64,000 nucleotides of DNA from positions 186,001 to 250,000 of the forward strand of contig JAGNLW010000003.1 in NCBI GenBank assembly GCA_017999365.1, in the 5' to 3' direction. The translations under genes and the position numbers were made by a program. The notes under the pieces are model-generated. The model was not told where the DNA came from. It was given only the letters and a program-made list of their open reading frames with translations, and did not search any database. The DNA comes from Candidatus Aminicenantota bacterium (GTDB lineage: Bacteria; Acidobacteriota; Aminicenantia; Aminicenantales; Saccharicenantaceae). Of this stretch, positions 50,836 to 59,581 are shown in pieces; position 1 is the first letter of the stretch, and each line of letters begins with the position of its first letter.

Positions 50836-52848
50836 ATGAAGTGCCCCCGTTGCCAGAACGACAACCCCGAGGGGACCCGGTACTGCGGCCGCTGCGGCCG
50901 CGAGCTGCCCACGTCCGGGGACACGGTCGCCATGGACACGGCCACCTTCCGGACGCCGCCGCGCGGGCTCGAGCGCGGCACGACCTTCGCCCGCCGCTTC
51001 GAGATCATCGAGGAGATCGGCAAGGGCGGCATGGGCACGGTCTACAAGGCCTACGACAGCAAGATCCGCGAGGTCGTCGCCCTCAAGCTCCTCAAGCCCG
51101 AGATCGCCTCGGACCTCGAGGTCGTCGAGCGCTTCCGCAACGAGATCAAGCTGGCCCGCCAGGTCGCGCACCGCCACGTCTGCCGCATGTACGACATCGG
51201 CGAGGAGTGGCTGTCGATCTACATCTCCATGGAGTACGTGGCCGGAGAGGACCTCAAGAGCTTCATCCGCCGCTCGGGCCACCTCAACGAGGCCAAGGCC
51301 GTGGGCCTGGCCCGCCAGATCGTCGACGGCCTGGCCGAGGCCCACCGGCTCGGCGTCGTCCACCGCGACCTCAAACCGCAGAACATCATGATCGACCGCG
51401 ACGGCAACGCCAAGATCATGGACTTCGGCATCGCCCGCTCGCTCCACACCCGCGGCGTCACCGGGACCGGCGTCATCATCGGCACGCCGGAGTACATGGC
51501 CCCCGAGCAGGCCGACGGCCGGGACGTCGACAGCCGGGCCGATATCTACGCCCTCGGAGCGGTCCTCTACGAGATGGTCACGGGCCGGGTGCCCTTCGAG
51601 GGCGAGACGCCGCTGAGCATCGTGCTCAAGCACCGCAGCGAGCCGCCGGCCGATCCCCAGACGGTCAACGCCCAGATCTCGACCGGCCTGTCGCGCATCA
51701 TCCTCAAGTGCCTGGAGAAGGAGAGGGCCCGTCGTTACCAGTCGGCGTCGGAGGTCCTCGAGGACCTGGCCGCGGTCGAACGGGGCCTGCCCGTGACGCG
51801 GCAGGTCACGGTCCGGGCCAAGCCCGTCACCGAGCGCGAGATCACGGTCAAGTTCAAGCTCCGCAAAGCCATCCTCCCGATCCTGGGAGCGGCCGTCCTG
51901 ATCGTCGTCGGCATCGTCTCGCTCGTCGACCGGGGCAAGAACGCCGGGCCGGCGCGAGGCGGCGAGCCGGCCGGGAAAGGGACCTTCGTCGTGCCTTCGG
52001 ACTCCCGCGCCGTCCGGATCAAGAGCTCGACCGAGCCGCCCCCGCCGCCCACGGCGCCGGAGAGTGACGGGACGCCGGGGCGCCACTTCTCCGTCTCGGG
52101 GAAGGGGGCGACATCGGCTATCATGGGCTACCTGGCCCCGTTCATGAAGGACCCGGCCAAGTTCCTGGGCGAGAAGGACGCCCTCGAGTTCGAGAAGGCC
52201 CTGGGCGAGATCAAGACGAAGTACCCCAAGGAGTCGGCCGCGCTGTCGCAGTGGTTCGACAGCATCCAGGTCCGCATCCAGGAGGGCAAGAAGCAGAAGG
52301 CGGCCGGCAACCTCGAGGCCTCGAAGAAGAGCTACGACCGCGGCGAATCCGAGATGCGCCGCCTCCTGGCCCAGGTCAGCGAACGAGACAGGGCCGAGCA
52401 GGCCTTCCGCGAGCTCGAGGAAGCCAAGAGCCGCCTGGGCGCGTCGCCCGCCTTCCGCGACCGCCCCAATCTCCTGACCTGGATCGCCCTGGAGAAAGAG
52501 AAGGACGCCTCGGACGCCTTCGCCAAGAACGATTTCTCGGGGGCCCGCATCCTCTGCGGCCTGCTCGTCCGCATCTACCGGATGAGCCCTCAGGCGGTCG
52601 ACGAGACGGCCGGCCTGACGGCGCTCAGGGACCTCGCGGCCTCCATCCGCGCCGAGGCCGTCGCCGCCGACGCCCCGGCCAAGCAGTCCTGGCTCTTCGA
52701 GCGGGCCAAGGCCGAGGAGGACGGCGCCGGCGAGAAGGCCCGCGATGGCCTCGTGCCGCGGTCGGCCGAGCAATATGTCCTGGCCGCATTCCTCTTCGAA
52801 AAGGCCAAGGAAGTCGCGCTCGAGAGCGCCGGGGCCGGGCGCGATTGA
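50836..52848 (+). CDS. Membrane-anchored Ser/Thr protein kinase with N-terminal zinc ribbon
   Basis: 670 aa, ATG at 50836 (a second upstream ATG at 50815 would overlap the promoter). C3/C6/C17/C20 form a zinc ribbon. PknB-type kinase domain (about 55-320): IGKGGMGTVY, ALKLL lysine, HRDLKPQN catalytic loop, MDFGIA, GTPEYMAPEQ. A membrane helix at about 345-365 (AILPILGAAVLIVVGIVSLV) is followed by a Pro-rich linker and a ~250-residue helical, coiled-coil-rich outer domain (KYPKESAALSQWFDSIQ). Probably a Hanks-type signalling kinase. The LMW phosphatase starts 11 bases downstream. Confidence 0.92.
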   Translation: MKCPRCQNDNPEGTRYCGRCGRELPTSGDTVAMDTATFRTPPRGLERGTTFARRFEIIEEIGKGGMGTVYKAYDSKIREVVALKLLKPEIASDLEVVERFRNEIKLARQVAHRHVCRMYDIGEEWLSIYISMEYVAGEDLKSFIRRSGHLNEAKAVGLARQIVDGLAEAHRLGVVHRDLKPQNIMIDRDGNAKIMDFGIARSLHTRGVTGTGVIIGTPEYMAPEQADGRDVDSRADIYALGAVLYEMVTGRVPFEGETPLSIVLKHRSEPPADPQTVNAQISTGLSRIILKCLEKERARRYQSASEVLEDLAAVERGLPVTRQVTVRAKPVTEREITVKFKLRKAILPILGAAVLIVVGIVSLVDRGKNAGPARGGEPAGKGTFVVPSDSRAVRIKSSTEPPPPPTAPESDGTPGRHFSVSGKGATSAIMGYLAPFMKDPAKFLGEKDALEFEKALGEIKTKYPKESAALSQWFDSIQVRIQEGKKQKAAGNLEASKKSYDRGESEMRRLLAQVSERDRAEQAFRELEEAKSRLGASPAFRDRPNLLTWIALEKEKDASDAFAKNDFSGARILCGLLVRIYRMSPQAVDETAGLTALRDLAASIRAEAVAADAPAKQSWLFERAKAEEDGAGEKARDGLVPRSAEQYVLAAFLFEKAKEVALESAGAGRD

Positions 52849-52859
52849 CGGAACCGGCC

Positions 52860-53291
52860 GTGGCCCCTAAGAAGCCCAGGCTCCTCTTCGTCTGTTACGG
52901 GAACATCTGCCGCAGCCCCATGGCCGAAGGCATCGCCCGCAAACGGCTGGGGGCGGCCGCGGCGGTTGCCAGCGCCGGCATCGGCGCCGCCGGAGGGCCG
53001 CCCTCGGAGGAGGCCGTCCTGGTCATGAAAATCGTCTACGGGGTGGATATCTCGTCGCACGTCGCCAGGCCCGTCGGCGCCTTCGACCTCGGCTCCTTCG
53101 ACGCCGTCGTGGCCATGGACGTCTCCATCTACAATCACCTGAGGGACTTCTGGGGGGTGCCGGAAGGCAGGCTCTACGGTTGGGACATCGAAGACCCCAT
53201 CGGCTCGGACTACGCCCGCTACAAGGAAACGGCCCTTAAGATCGAGCGGCGGCTGGAGCAGTTCCTCGACGCGGCCGGCCTCGGCGGCTGA
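52860..53291 (+). CDS. Low-molecular-weight protein tyrosine phosphatase family protein
   Basis: 143 aa from GTG at 52860. The phosphate loop VCYGNICRS (Cys12 nucleophile, Arg18) is the canonical C-X5-R motif, and EDPIGSD (about 113) supplies the Asp general acid. Cytoplasmic. Could dephosphorylate Tyr residues of kinases, arginine, or arsenate-type substrates; pairing with the upstream Ser/Thr kinase is suggestive, but LMW phosphatases do not normally act on Ser/Thr. Confidence 0.88.
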   Translation: MAPKKPRLLFVCYGNICRSPMAEGIARKRLGAAAAVASAGIGAAGGPPSEEAVLVMKIVYGVDISSHVARPVGAFDLGSFDAVVAMDVSIYNHLRDFWGVPEGRLYGWDIEDPIGSDYARYKETALKIERRLEQFLDAAGLGG

Positions 53292-53312
53292 AGCCGCCCT
53301 CTCCCCTCCCCC

Positions 53313-54335
53313 TTACCGGTCCATCATCGCCCCGACGAAGCGGAGCGACGGCACGTTGGCGAAGACGATGCGCAGGGCCGTCAGGAAGGGCACGGCCAGG
53401 ACCAGGCCCGGGATGCCCCACAACCAGGCCCCGAAGAAGAGCGAGAACAGGACCAGGAGCGGCGACAGGTTGATCTCCTTGCCCATGAGCCGCCGTTCGA
53501 GGAACCGGTCGGCGGCGATGTGGGCCGCAACCAGCAGGACCAGCACGGCCAGGACCTTGACCGTGATCCCCCCGTCCATGATGAGCGTCAGGAGCACGGG
53601 CAGGCCCACCGCGGCCACGGGACCGAGCGTGGGGACGTAGTTGAACAGGAAAGCCAGGACGGCGAAGACGAGGGCGAAACGAACCCCGAAGACGGCCAGG
53701 ACGGCCGCCGTGACGACGGCGACAGCGAGATTGGCCAGCGACTTGACGGCCAGGAACTTCTGGATCTCGCGGTCGACGCCGCAGGCCGTCCGCACGAGGG
53801 CCGCCGACGCGCCGGGCGGGAAGGCTTCGCCGAACTTGCGGATGAGCCGGCCGCGGCCGGCCAGGATGAAGGTCATGAACAGGAAGACGAGCAGGAGATC
53901 GGACATGAAGCCCAGGAACGGGCCCAGGGCCGAGACCAGGACGGCCCCCAGGCGCCCGATGTTGAGGTTCTGGATCCAGTCGGTCAGTCCGACCTTGAGG
54001 CGCGGGTCCGGCACCATCCGGTCGACGCCCTCGAGGAACGAGCGGACCATGTCCGTGTAGGACGGCAACTCGGAGGCCAGGTTTTTGCCGCCGGCGTAGA
54101 AGACCGTGCCGATGAGGTACAGGACGGCGAACGACAGGACCAGGACGACGCCCAGGGCCAGGCTCCTGGGGAGCTTGCGGCCGCACAGGAAATCGACGAC
54201 GGGCGAGACGGCGAAGGCGAAGAGCAGGGCCATGGCGAAGGGGATGAGGATGGGCCGGGCCAGGCGCAGGAAGACGCCGACGAGGAAGAGGACGACGAAG
54301 CCGACGGCGAAGCGGAGCCAGCGCGTCTTGTCCAT
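53313..54335 (-). CDS. AI-2E (PerM/YhhT) family permease
   Basis: 340 aa, ATG at 54335. About eight membrane helices in the characteristic pattern: two N-terminal (RFAVGFVVLFLVGVFLR), a soluble loop with the GRLGAVLVSALGPFLGFMSDLL stretch, and the C-terminal block LFNYVPTLGPVAAVGLPVLL and GIPGLVLAVPFL. The family includes TqsA (autoinducer-2 export) and other exporters; substrate unknown. Convergent with the LMW phosphatase gene. Confidence 0.9.
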   Translation of the reverse strand: MDKTRWLRFAVGFVVLFLVGVFLRLARPILIPFAMALLFAFAVSPVVDFLCGRKLPRSLALGVVLVLSFAVLYLIGTVFYAGGKNLASELPSYTDMVRSFLEGVDRMVPDPRLKVGLTDWIQNLNIGRLGAVLVSALGPFLGFMSDLLLVFLFMTFILAGRGRLIRKFGEAFPPGASAALVRTACGVDREIQKFLAVKSLANLAVAVVTAAVLAVFGVRFALVFAVLAFLFNYVPTLGPVAAVGLPVLLTLIMDGGITVKVLAVLVLLVAAHIAADRFLERRLMGKEINLSPLLVLFSLFFGAWLWGIPGLVLAVPFLTALRIVFANVPSLRFVGAMMDR

Positions 54336-54409
54336 GCTCTTTTCCGTGCCCCCATCTTAGCGAAAATCCAAGACAAAAGGAACCGGCCCTTGGGTAATTA
54401 CTCCGCCGG

Positions 54410-54472
54410 CGGCGGAAGGGCTCTCGGGGATCGTCTCCGTTCGCTGCGGTGATCCTTCACGCTTTTCCGCCG
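54410..54472. repeat. Hairpin containing a 31-nt dispersed repeat (copy 1)
   Basis: CGGCGGAA (54410-54417) pairs with TTCCGCCG (54465-54472); inside, GGATC and GATCC pair. The apical 31 nt (54423-54453) recur at 57049-57079 in the opposite orientation with two mismatches. Lies between the AI-2E-type gene and the M42 pair. The rest of this 261-base gap (54336-54596) is AT-richer and may hold the M42 promoter (GATAAT near 54550). Confidence 0.55.
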
Positions 54473-54596
54473 CCTCCTTGGCTTATATCTCCGTCTATGA
54501 ACAGTCCAGAAATCACATATCCTTCTTTCTTACTCTTTTCTTTTATTGGATAATGGCCGAAGCGAGGGGGGGGGCAGGGACGGAAGGGAGAGAACG

Positions 54597-55715
54597 ATGG
54601 CCCATCGGATCCGGAGAGCATCGGCGATGATCGCGGCCGTGGCCCTGCTGGCCGCGGCGGCGGGAGCGGCGGACTTGAAGAGCCTGACCAAGGCGCTCTT
54701 CGCCGTCCCGTCGACGACGGGCAACGAGGACATGCTGGCGGCCAAGGTCCGCGGCGCCCTGCCGAAGGGGCTGGCGGTCGAGGCTGACGGTTTGGGCACG
54801 ATCGCCGTCCGCCTGAACGGCGCAGGGGGGCCGACGCTCGTCCTGGCCGCCCTCGACGGCTACGGGCACATGGTCTCGGGCATCACGCCGGAGGGCTACC
54901 TGACCCTCGACCGGCCGGTGCCCCCGCCCCACGCCCGGTTCGACGCCTTCCTTCTCGGGCAGCCCGTGGTCGTCTCCACGGCCAAGGGCCCGGTCGCGGG
55001 CGTCGTCTCCCAGCCGGCCCTCCATCTTCTGACGCCGGAGCGGCGCAAGCTCCTGGTCGAGGGCTTCTCGCTCGAGACCGCCTACGTCGATATCGCCGTC
55101 CGCTCGGAAGCCGAGGCCCGGGCCAGGGGCGTGGAGATCCTCGACGCCGTCACCTACCCGGCCGTCCTGACCGAATTGGCCGGCGGCGCCTGGGCGGGCC
55201 CCGAATTGGGGCTCAAGTCGGTCGCCGCCGTCCTGGTCGCCCTCACCGAAGACCTGGCCGGACCGGGCACGGAGGAAGAGACCGTGCTCGCCTGGGCGGC
55301 CCAGACCAAGTTCCTGGCCCGCGGACGGGGCGCCCGGCCGGCCGTCGGAGCGGTGCGGGCCAACGGCCGTTGGCGGCCGCGGCGGACCGTCGTGGTCGGC
55401 CTCGTAGCCGCGGGCGAGGGACCCGGCCGGCCCCAAGCCGGCGCCGGGCCGGTCCTCGTCCAAGCCAAGGACGAGGCGACGCCTCTGCGGTCGGCCTTGG
55501 AGAAGGCGGCCGGCGCGGCGGGCCGGCCCCTTCAGCATCTCGTCGCCGAGGACTCGCCGCTGGCCCTGCCCTTCGCGGCCGCGCCCGGCGAGGTCGTCAC
55601 CCTGGCCTTGCCCGTCCGCTTCCTCCACACTCCCTCCGAGGTCGTCGCTCTCGCCGACCTCGAGGCCCTGCGCGAAATTCTGCTCCGTTCTCTCCGCAAG
55701 GGAGGTGCCGCGTGA
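54597..55715 (+). CDS. M42-peptidase-like protein without catalytic residues
   Basis: 372 aa, ATG at 54597, SD GGAAGGGAG. Signal peptide 1-22 (SAMIAAVALLAAAAGA). It follows the order of the neighbouring M42 peptidase (PSTTGNEDMLAAKV; TPEGYLTLDRP; STAKGPVAGVV) but key residues are gone: AHTDE becomes ALDGYG, the bridging-Asp region RAVDDRAG becomes LGLKSVA, and the catalytic QEETG becomes AAQTK. Only the distal His (FLHTPSE) remains. It is intact, so probably a pseudoenzyme or scaffold rather than debris. Overlaps the active paralogue (GTGA). Confidence 0.75.
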   Translation: MAHRIRRASAMIAAVALLAAAAGAADLKSLTKALFAVPSTTGNEDMLAAKVRGALPKGLAVEADGLGTIAVRLNGAGGPTLVLAALDGYGHMVSGITPEGYLTLDRPVPPPHARFDAFLLGQPVVVSTAKGPVAGVVSQPALHLLTPERRKLLVEGFSLETAYVDIAVRSEAEARARGVEILDAVTYPAVLTELAGGAWAGPELGLKSVAAVLVALTEDLAGPGTEEETVLAWAAQTKFLARGRGARPAVGAVRANGRWRPRRTVVVGLVAAGEGPGRPQAGAGPVLVQAKDEATPLRSALEKAAGAAGRPLQHLVAEDSPLALPFAAAPGEVVTLALPVRFLHTPSEVVALADLEALREILLRSLRKGGAA

Positions 55716-56821
55716 ACGCCAAGGTCATTCAGGCTGCGTCCATCCTCCTGGCCCTTGCCCTGCTCGCCGTTCCGGCCTCGGCCCAGTCTCGGGCCTGGGA
55801 CATCCTCCGCGAGATCGTCCTCGTGCCCGGCGTCTCCGGCCACGAAGGACCGGTCGCGGACTACGTCCAGAAGACGCTCCCCGCCGGGCTCAAGGTCGAG
55901 CGCGACGCGATGCACAACGTCCGGTTCACCGTCGGTTCGGGCCGGCCCCATATCCTGTTCGTCGCCCACACGGACGAGCTCGGCTGGACCGTCGACAAGG
56001 TCACGCCCGAAGGCCGGATCCGGGTCAAGCCGGGCGGCGGCATCCTGCCCCAGACGGTCGAGGCCAGGCCCGTCCGCATCCACACGGCTAAAGGCCCCGT
56101 TACCGGCATCGTCGCGCCCCGGCCGGATTACGAGGCCCGCCGGCCGGCTGCCGACGCGCCCGAAGCCCCCTTCGCCGCCGAGAACTTCGACATCTTCCTC
56201 GGCGTGGCGACGGAGGCCGAGGCCCGGGCGCTCGGCGTCGCCGAGGGCGATCCGGTCACCGCCAAGAAGACGTTCACCGACTTCGCCCCGGGCCTCATGG
56301 CCACGCGGGCCGTCGACGACCGGGCCGGCTGCGCCGCCCTGCTCGACGCGGCCCTGCGGTTGAAGCCGGAGCTCATCAAAGGCAAGACCGTCACGTTCGC
56401 CTGGGACGTCCAGGAGGAGACCGGGCTCTTCGGCGCGGCCGAGCTGGCCAAGACCCTCAAGCCGGACTACGTCTTCGCCATCGACACCTTCGTCTCGACG
56501 GACTCCCCGCTCGAGTCCAAGCGCTTCGCCTTCCTGCCCGTCGGCAAGGGCGCGGTGCTGCGCTCCATCGACTCGAGCAGCGTCACGCCCAAGACCGAGA
56601 TCCGCCGCGTCCTGGCCATCGCCCGGAAGCGGGGCATCCCCGTCCAGGTCGGAAACTCGCGGGGCGGCAACGACGGCTCGGTCTTCCTGCCGGGCGGCGC
56701 CGTCGACATCCCCCTCTCTTGGCCGGGCTCCTACGCCCACTCGCTCATCGAGAAGATCGACCGCCGCGACCTCGAGGCCCTGACGGACCTCATCCTGGCC
56801 ATCGTTTCTGATTGGAGATGA
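55712..56821 (+). CDS. Exported M42-family aminopeptidase
   Basis: 369 aa from GTG at 55712, SD GGGAGG. Signal peptide 1-25 (SILLALALLAVPASAQ). Dinuclear-zinc residues are present: AHTDE (about 85), AVDDRAG (about 205), catalytic EE in VQEETG (about 240), AIDTF (about 262) and YAHSLIE (about 345). M42 enzymes (glutamyl aminopeptidase, FrvX, tetrahedral TET) are usually cytoplasmic, so the signal peptide is notable. Tandem with a non-catalytic paralogue. Confidence 0.88.
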   Translation: MNAKVIQAASILLALALLAVPASAQSRAWDILREIVLVPGVSGHEGPVADYVQKTLPAGLKVERDAMHNVRFTVGSGRPHILFVAHTDELGWTVDKVTPEGRIRVKPGGGILPQTVEARPVRIHTAKGPVTGIVAPRPDYEARRPAADAPEAPFAAENFDIFLGVATEAEARALGVAEGDPVTAKKTFTDFAPGLMATRAVDDRAGCAALLDAALRLKPELIKGKTVTFAWDVQEETGLFGAAELAKTLKPDYVFAIDTFVSTDSPLESKRFAFLPVGKGAVLRSIDSSSVTPKTEIRRVLAIARKRGIPVQVGNSRGGNDGSVFLPGGAVDIPLSWPGSYAHSLIEKIDRRDLEALTDLILAIVSDWR

Positions 56822-56887
56822 CACCCCGCTCGAGCCCCAAGCCGTTTGCGATCGGTTCGACAAGGCAGGATGGGCCGCGGAAAGGGG

Positions 56888-57018
56888 CCGAGGATGTCCT
56901 CGGAGAGAGCATAAGCGGTGATTTAGCCTGGCCGGAATCGGATGAGGGCAGTTTCCCTGGAAACCGCCAAAACGTGTTTGAGCGAGGCTTAGCGCAAGCC
57001 GAGCGAGTTGTTTTGGCG
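56888..57018. other. Three consecutive hairpins between convergent genes
   Basis: CCGAGGA/TCCTCGG (56888-56903), GTTTCC/GGAAAC (56951-56964), and a large one with outer stem CGCCAAAAC (56965-56973) / GTTTTGGCG (57010-57018) and inner stem GGCTT/AAGCC. They sit between the M42 peptidase (plus) and ackA (minus) in a 278-base gap. No ORF is convincing. Could be bidirectional terminators or a structured RNA. Confidence 0.5.
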
Positions 57019-57048
57019 CCGAGTCCGATGAACGGACGGGCGTAAAAA

Positions 57049-57079
57049 ATCACCGCAGCGAACGGAGAGGATACCCGAG
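57049..57079 (-). repeat. 31-nt dispersed repeat (copy 2), near the 3' end of ackA
   Basis: Reverse complement of 54423-54453 with two differences; the shared core is TCTCCGTTCGCTGCGGTGAT. On the minus strand it is followed by TTTTTT, so it may act in ackA termination. Confidence 0.55.
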
Positions 57080-57099
57080 GGTCCCCAAGCGGCCTTCCT

Positions 57100-58446
57100 T
57101 TACGAACGCTTCTTGGGCTTGACCTGGATGTCCTTGAGCCCCGGCTTCTTCTCGCACTCCTTGACGAAATCCTGCTCGCGCTGGGAGTTGACGTAGTCCG
57201 GGGACTGGAACCGGTAGGTGAAGCGGGTGTGCTCGTCGTACTTGCCCTCGAGGATGCCGATGACGTCCTCGATGTTGACCCGCTCCTCGTCGGTCGGGAT
57301 GACGAAGATCTTGACCTTGGAGTCGGCGGCCGAGATCTCGGTCTCGGCGTTGCGGGTCTTGGCCAGCTTGTTCTTGGCCTTGTCGATCTTGATGCCCATG
57401 AACTCCAGGCCCTCGCAGGCCTTCTCGCGGATGAGGTCGGACATCTCGCCGACGCCGGCCGTGAAGACGATGGCGTCCGCGCCGCCGATGGCCGCGGAGT
57501 AGGCCCCGATGTACTTCTTGATGCGGTAGGACTCGACGTCGATGGCCAGCTGGGAGCGGGCGTCGCCGGCCTCGGCGGCCTGCTGGACGTCGCGGCGGTC
57601 GGTGTGCTTGCCGGTGATGCCGAGCAGGCCCGACTTCTTGTTGAGCAGGTCGTTCATCTTGGCCGGGGCGATGCCTTCCTTCTCCATGATCATGAGGTCG
57701 ATGGCCGCGTCGTGGTCGCCGGCCCGAGTGCCCATGACCAGGCCCTCGAGGGGAGTCAGGCCCATGCTGGTGTCGAAGGACACGCCGTTCTTGATGGCGT
57801 TGGCCGAGACGCCGTTGCCGATGTGGAGGCAGACCAGGTTGCACTGGAAGGGGTCCTTGCCGAGGAGCAGGGCGGCCCGCTTGGCGACGTAGAGGAACGA
57901 GGTGCCGTGGAAGCCGTAGCGGCGGACACCGTACTTCTCGTACCATTCGTAGGGCAGGGCGTACATGTAGGAGCCGGCCGGCATGGTCTGGTGCCAGGCC
58001 GTGTCCATGATGGCGACGTGGGGGATCCCCGGCAGGACGGCCATGGCCGCCTCGATGCCCAGGACGTTGGGCGGATTGTGGAGGGGGGCCAGGCCGTAGA
58101 GGCTCTTGAAGGTCTCGATCGTCTCCGGGGTGATCTTGACCGACTTGGTGAACTTCTCGCCGCCGTGGACGACCCGGTGGCCGACGGCCGAGATCTTCTT
58201 CAGGTCGTCGACGACGCCGATCTTGGGATCGAGCAGGGTGTCGATGATGAGCTGGATGGCCTCTTTGTGGTTGGCGCACTCGTGGTCGAACTTGATGGGC
58301 TCGCGGCCCAGGCCCGACTGCTGGATGTAGCTCTTGCCGATGCCGACCCGCTCGACGATGCCGGTGGCCAGCGTTTCCTTCTTGTCGTAGTCGTAGAGGC
58401 GGTACTTGGCGGACGAACTGCCGCAGTTCAGGGACAGGACGATCAT
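57100..58446 (-). CDS. ackA: Acetate kinase
   Basis: 448 aa, ATG at 58446, [25 protein letters not shown] (residue 3 on), HRVVHGGE (about 88), the DTAWHQTMP loop (about 146), RRYGFHGTS (about 175), [14 protein letters not shown] (about 207) and a C-terminal GVGEMS motif. About 45 residues longer than typical AckA, mainly a Lys-rich C-terminal tail. Makes ATP from acetyl phosphate. Divergent from pta. Confidence 0.96.
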   Translation of the reverse strand: MIVLSLNCGSSSAKYRLYDYDKKETLATGIVERVGIGKSYIQQSGLGREPIKFDHECANHKEAIQLIIDTLLDPKIGVVDDLKKISAVGHRVVHGGEKFTKSVKITPETIETFKSLYGLAPLHNPPNVLGIEAAMAVLPGIPHVAIMDTAWHQTMPAGSYMYALPYEWYEKYGVRRYGFHGTSFLYVAKRAALLLGKDPFQCNLVCLHIGNGVSANAIKNGVSFDTSMGLTPLEGLVMGTRAGDHDAAIDLMIMEKEGIAPAKMNDLLNKKSGLLGITGKHTDRRDVQQAAEAGDARSQLAIDVESYRIKKYIGAYSAAIGGADAIVFTAGVGEMSDLIREKACEGLEFMGIKIDKAKNKLAKTRNAETEISAADSKVKIFVIPTDEERVNIEDVIGILEGKYDEHTRFTYRFQSPDYVNSQREQDFVKECEKKPGLKDIQVKPKKRS

Positions 58447-58475
58447 GGATGACTCCTTAGGAAAAATAAGCGTCC

Positions 58476-58504
58476 ATTCTCCCTCCGAACAGGGGAAAAG
58501 TCAA
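58476..58504 (-). promoter_or_regulatory. Promoter of ackA
   Basis: Minus strand TTGACT (58504-58499), 17-base spacer, GAGAAT (58481-58476). Predicted leader about 22 bases with AAGGAG. Confidence 0.5.
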
Positions 58505-58540
58505 GGCGGCCCGGGCGCCGCATCGGGGCCGGGCGCGGGG

Positions 58541-58570
58541 TTGACAGCCCGCACCCCCTGGGGGTATAAG
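58541..58570 (+). promoter_or_regulatory. Promoter of pta
   Basis: TTGACA (58541-58546), 18-base spacer, TATAAG (58565-58570). Leader about 27 bases with AAGGAG before the ATG at 58604. Back to back with the ackA promoter. Confidence 0.65.
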
Positions 58571-58603
58571 AACCCTTCCCGACCGTCATCCAAGGAGCAT
58601 CAC

Positions 58604-59581
58604 ATGGGCAATACGTTCATCTCCGACATCCGCGACAAGGCCGCCAAGAAGTTCCTCAAGGTCGCCTTCCCCGACGCCGAGGACGTCCGCACCCTCAAGG
58701 CCGCCCTGACCCTCAAGGAAAAGAAGATCGCCGACCCCATCCTCGTCGGTCCCGCCGCCGCCATCAAGAAGATCGCCGCCGACAACGGCCTCGACATCGG
58801 GGCCGTCCCCATCGTCGATCCCACGACCGACGCCGCCAAGGCCGAGCTGGCCAACGTCCTCTACGAGAAGCGCAAGGCCAAGGGCCTGACCCCCGAGCAG
58901 GCCGCCGAGACCGCCAAAAGCCCCCTCTACTACGCCGGGCTCCTGCTGGCCACGGACAAGGTCAAGGCCGTCGTCGGGGGCAACCTCTCGTCCACCGGCG
59001 ACGTCATCCGGGCCGCCATCCACACCGTCGGCACGGCCCCCGGCATCGCCACGGTCTCCAGTTATTTCGTAATGGTCTTCCCCGAGCGGCTCCTGTGCTA
59101 CGCCGACTGCGCCGTCGTCCCCAACCCGACCGACGCCCAGCTGGCCGACATCGCCATCTCCTCGGCCAAGAACTTCCAGGCCGTGACCGGCGAGGAGCCC
59201 CGCGTGGCCATGCTGTCGTTCTCGACCAAGGGCTCGGCCCAGCACGCCGACGTCGACAAGGTCGTCAGCGCCACCAAGATCGCCAAGGAGAAAGCCCCCC
59301 ACCTGCTCCTCGACGGCGAGATGCAGGCCGACGCCGCCCTCGTCGCCTCGATCGGCGAGCGCAAGTGCAAGGGCAGCCCGGTCGCCGGCAAGGCCAACGT
59401 CCTGGTCTTCCCGGACCTCGACGCCGGCAACATCGGCTACAAACTGACGGAGCGGCTGGCCGGGGCGGAGGCCGTCGGGCCCATCGTCCAGGGCCTCAAC
59501 AAGCCCTACTGCGACCTCAGCCGCGGCTGCTCGGCCGACGACATGGTCAACGTCGCCGCCATCTGCAGCCTCATGGCGTGA
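58604..59581 (+). CDS. pta: Phosphate acetyltransferase
   Basis: 325 aa, ATG at 58604. Short (Pta_PTB domain only) type: [13 protein letters not shown] (about 20), [17 protein letters not shown] (about 124), [18 protein letters not shown] (about 168), [11 protein letters not shown] and [20 protein letters not shown] (about 267). Converts acetyl-CoA and phosphate to acetyl phosphate for AckA. Ends in an 11-base overlap with the convergent DUF2156 gene. Confidence 0.93.
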   Translation: MGNTFISDIRDKAAKKFLKVAFPDAEDVRTLKAALTLKEKKIADPILVGPAAAIKKIAADNGLDIGAVPIVDPTTDAAKAELANVLYEKRKAKGLTPEQAAETAKSPLYYAGLLLATDKVKAVVGGNLSSTGDVIRAAIHTVGTAPGIATVSSYFVMVFPERLLCYADCAVVPNPTDAQLADIAISSAKNFQAVTGEEPRVAMLSFSTKGSAQHADVDKVVSATKIAKEKAPHLLLDGEMQADAALVASIGERKCKGSPVAGKANVLVFPDLDAGNIGYKLTERLAGAEAVGPIVQGLNKPYCDLSRGCSADDMVNVAAICSLMA

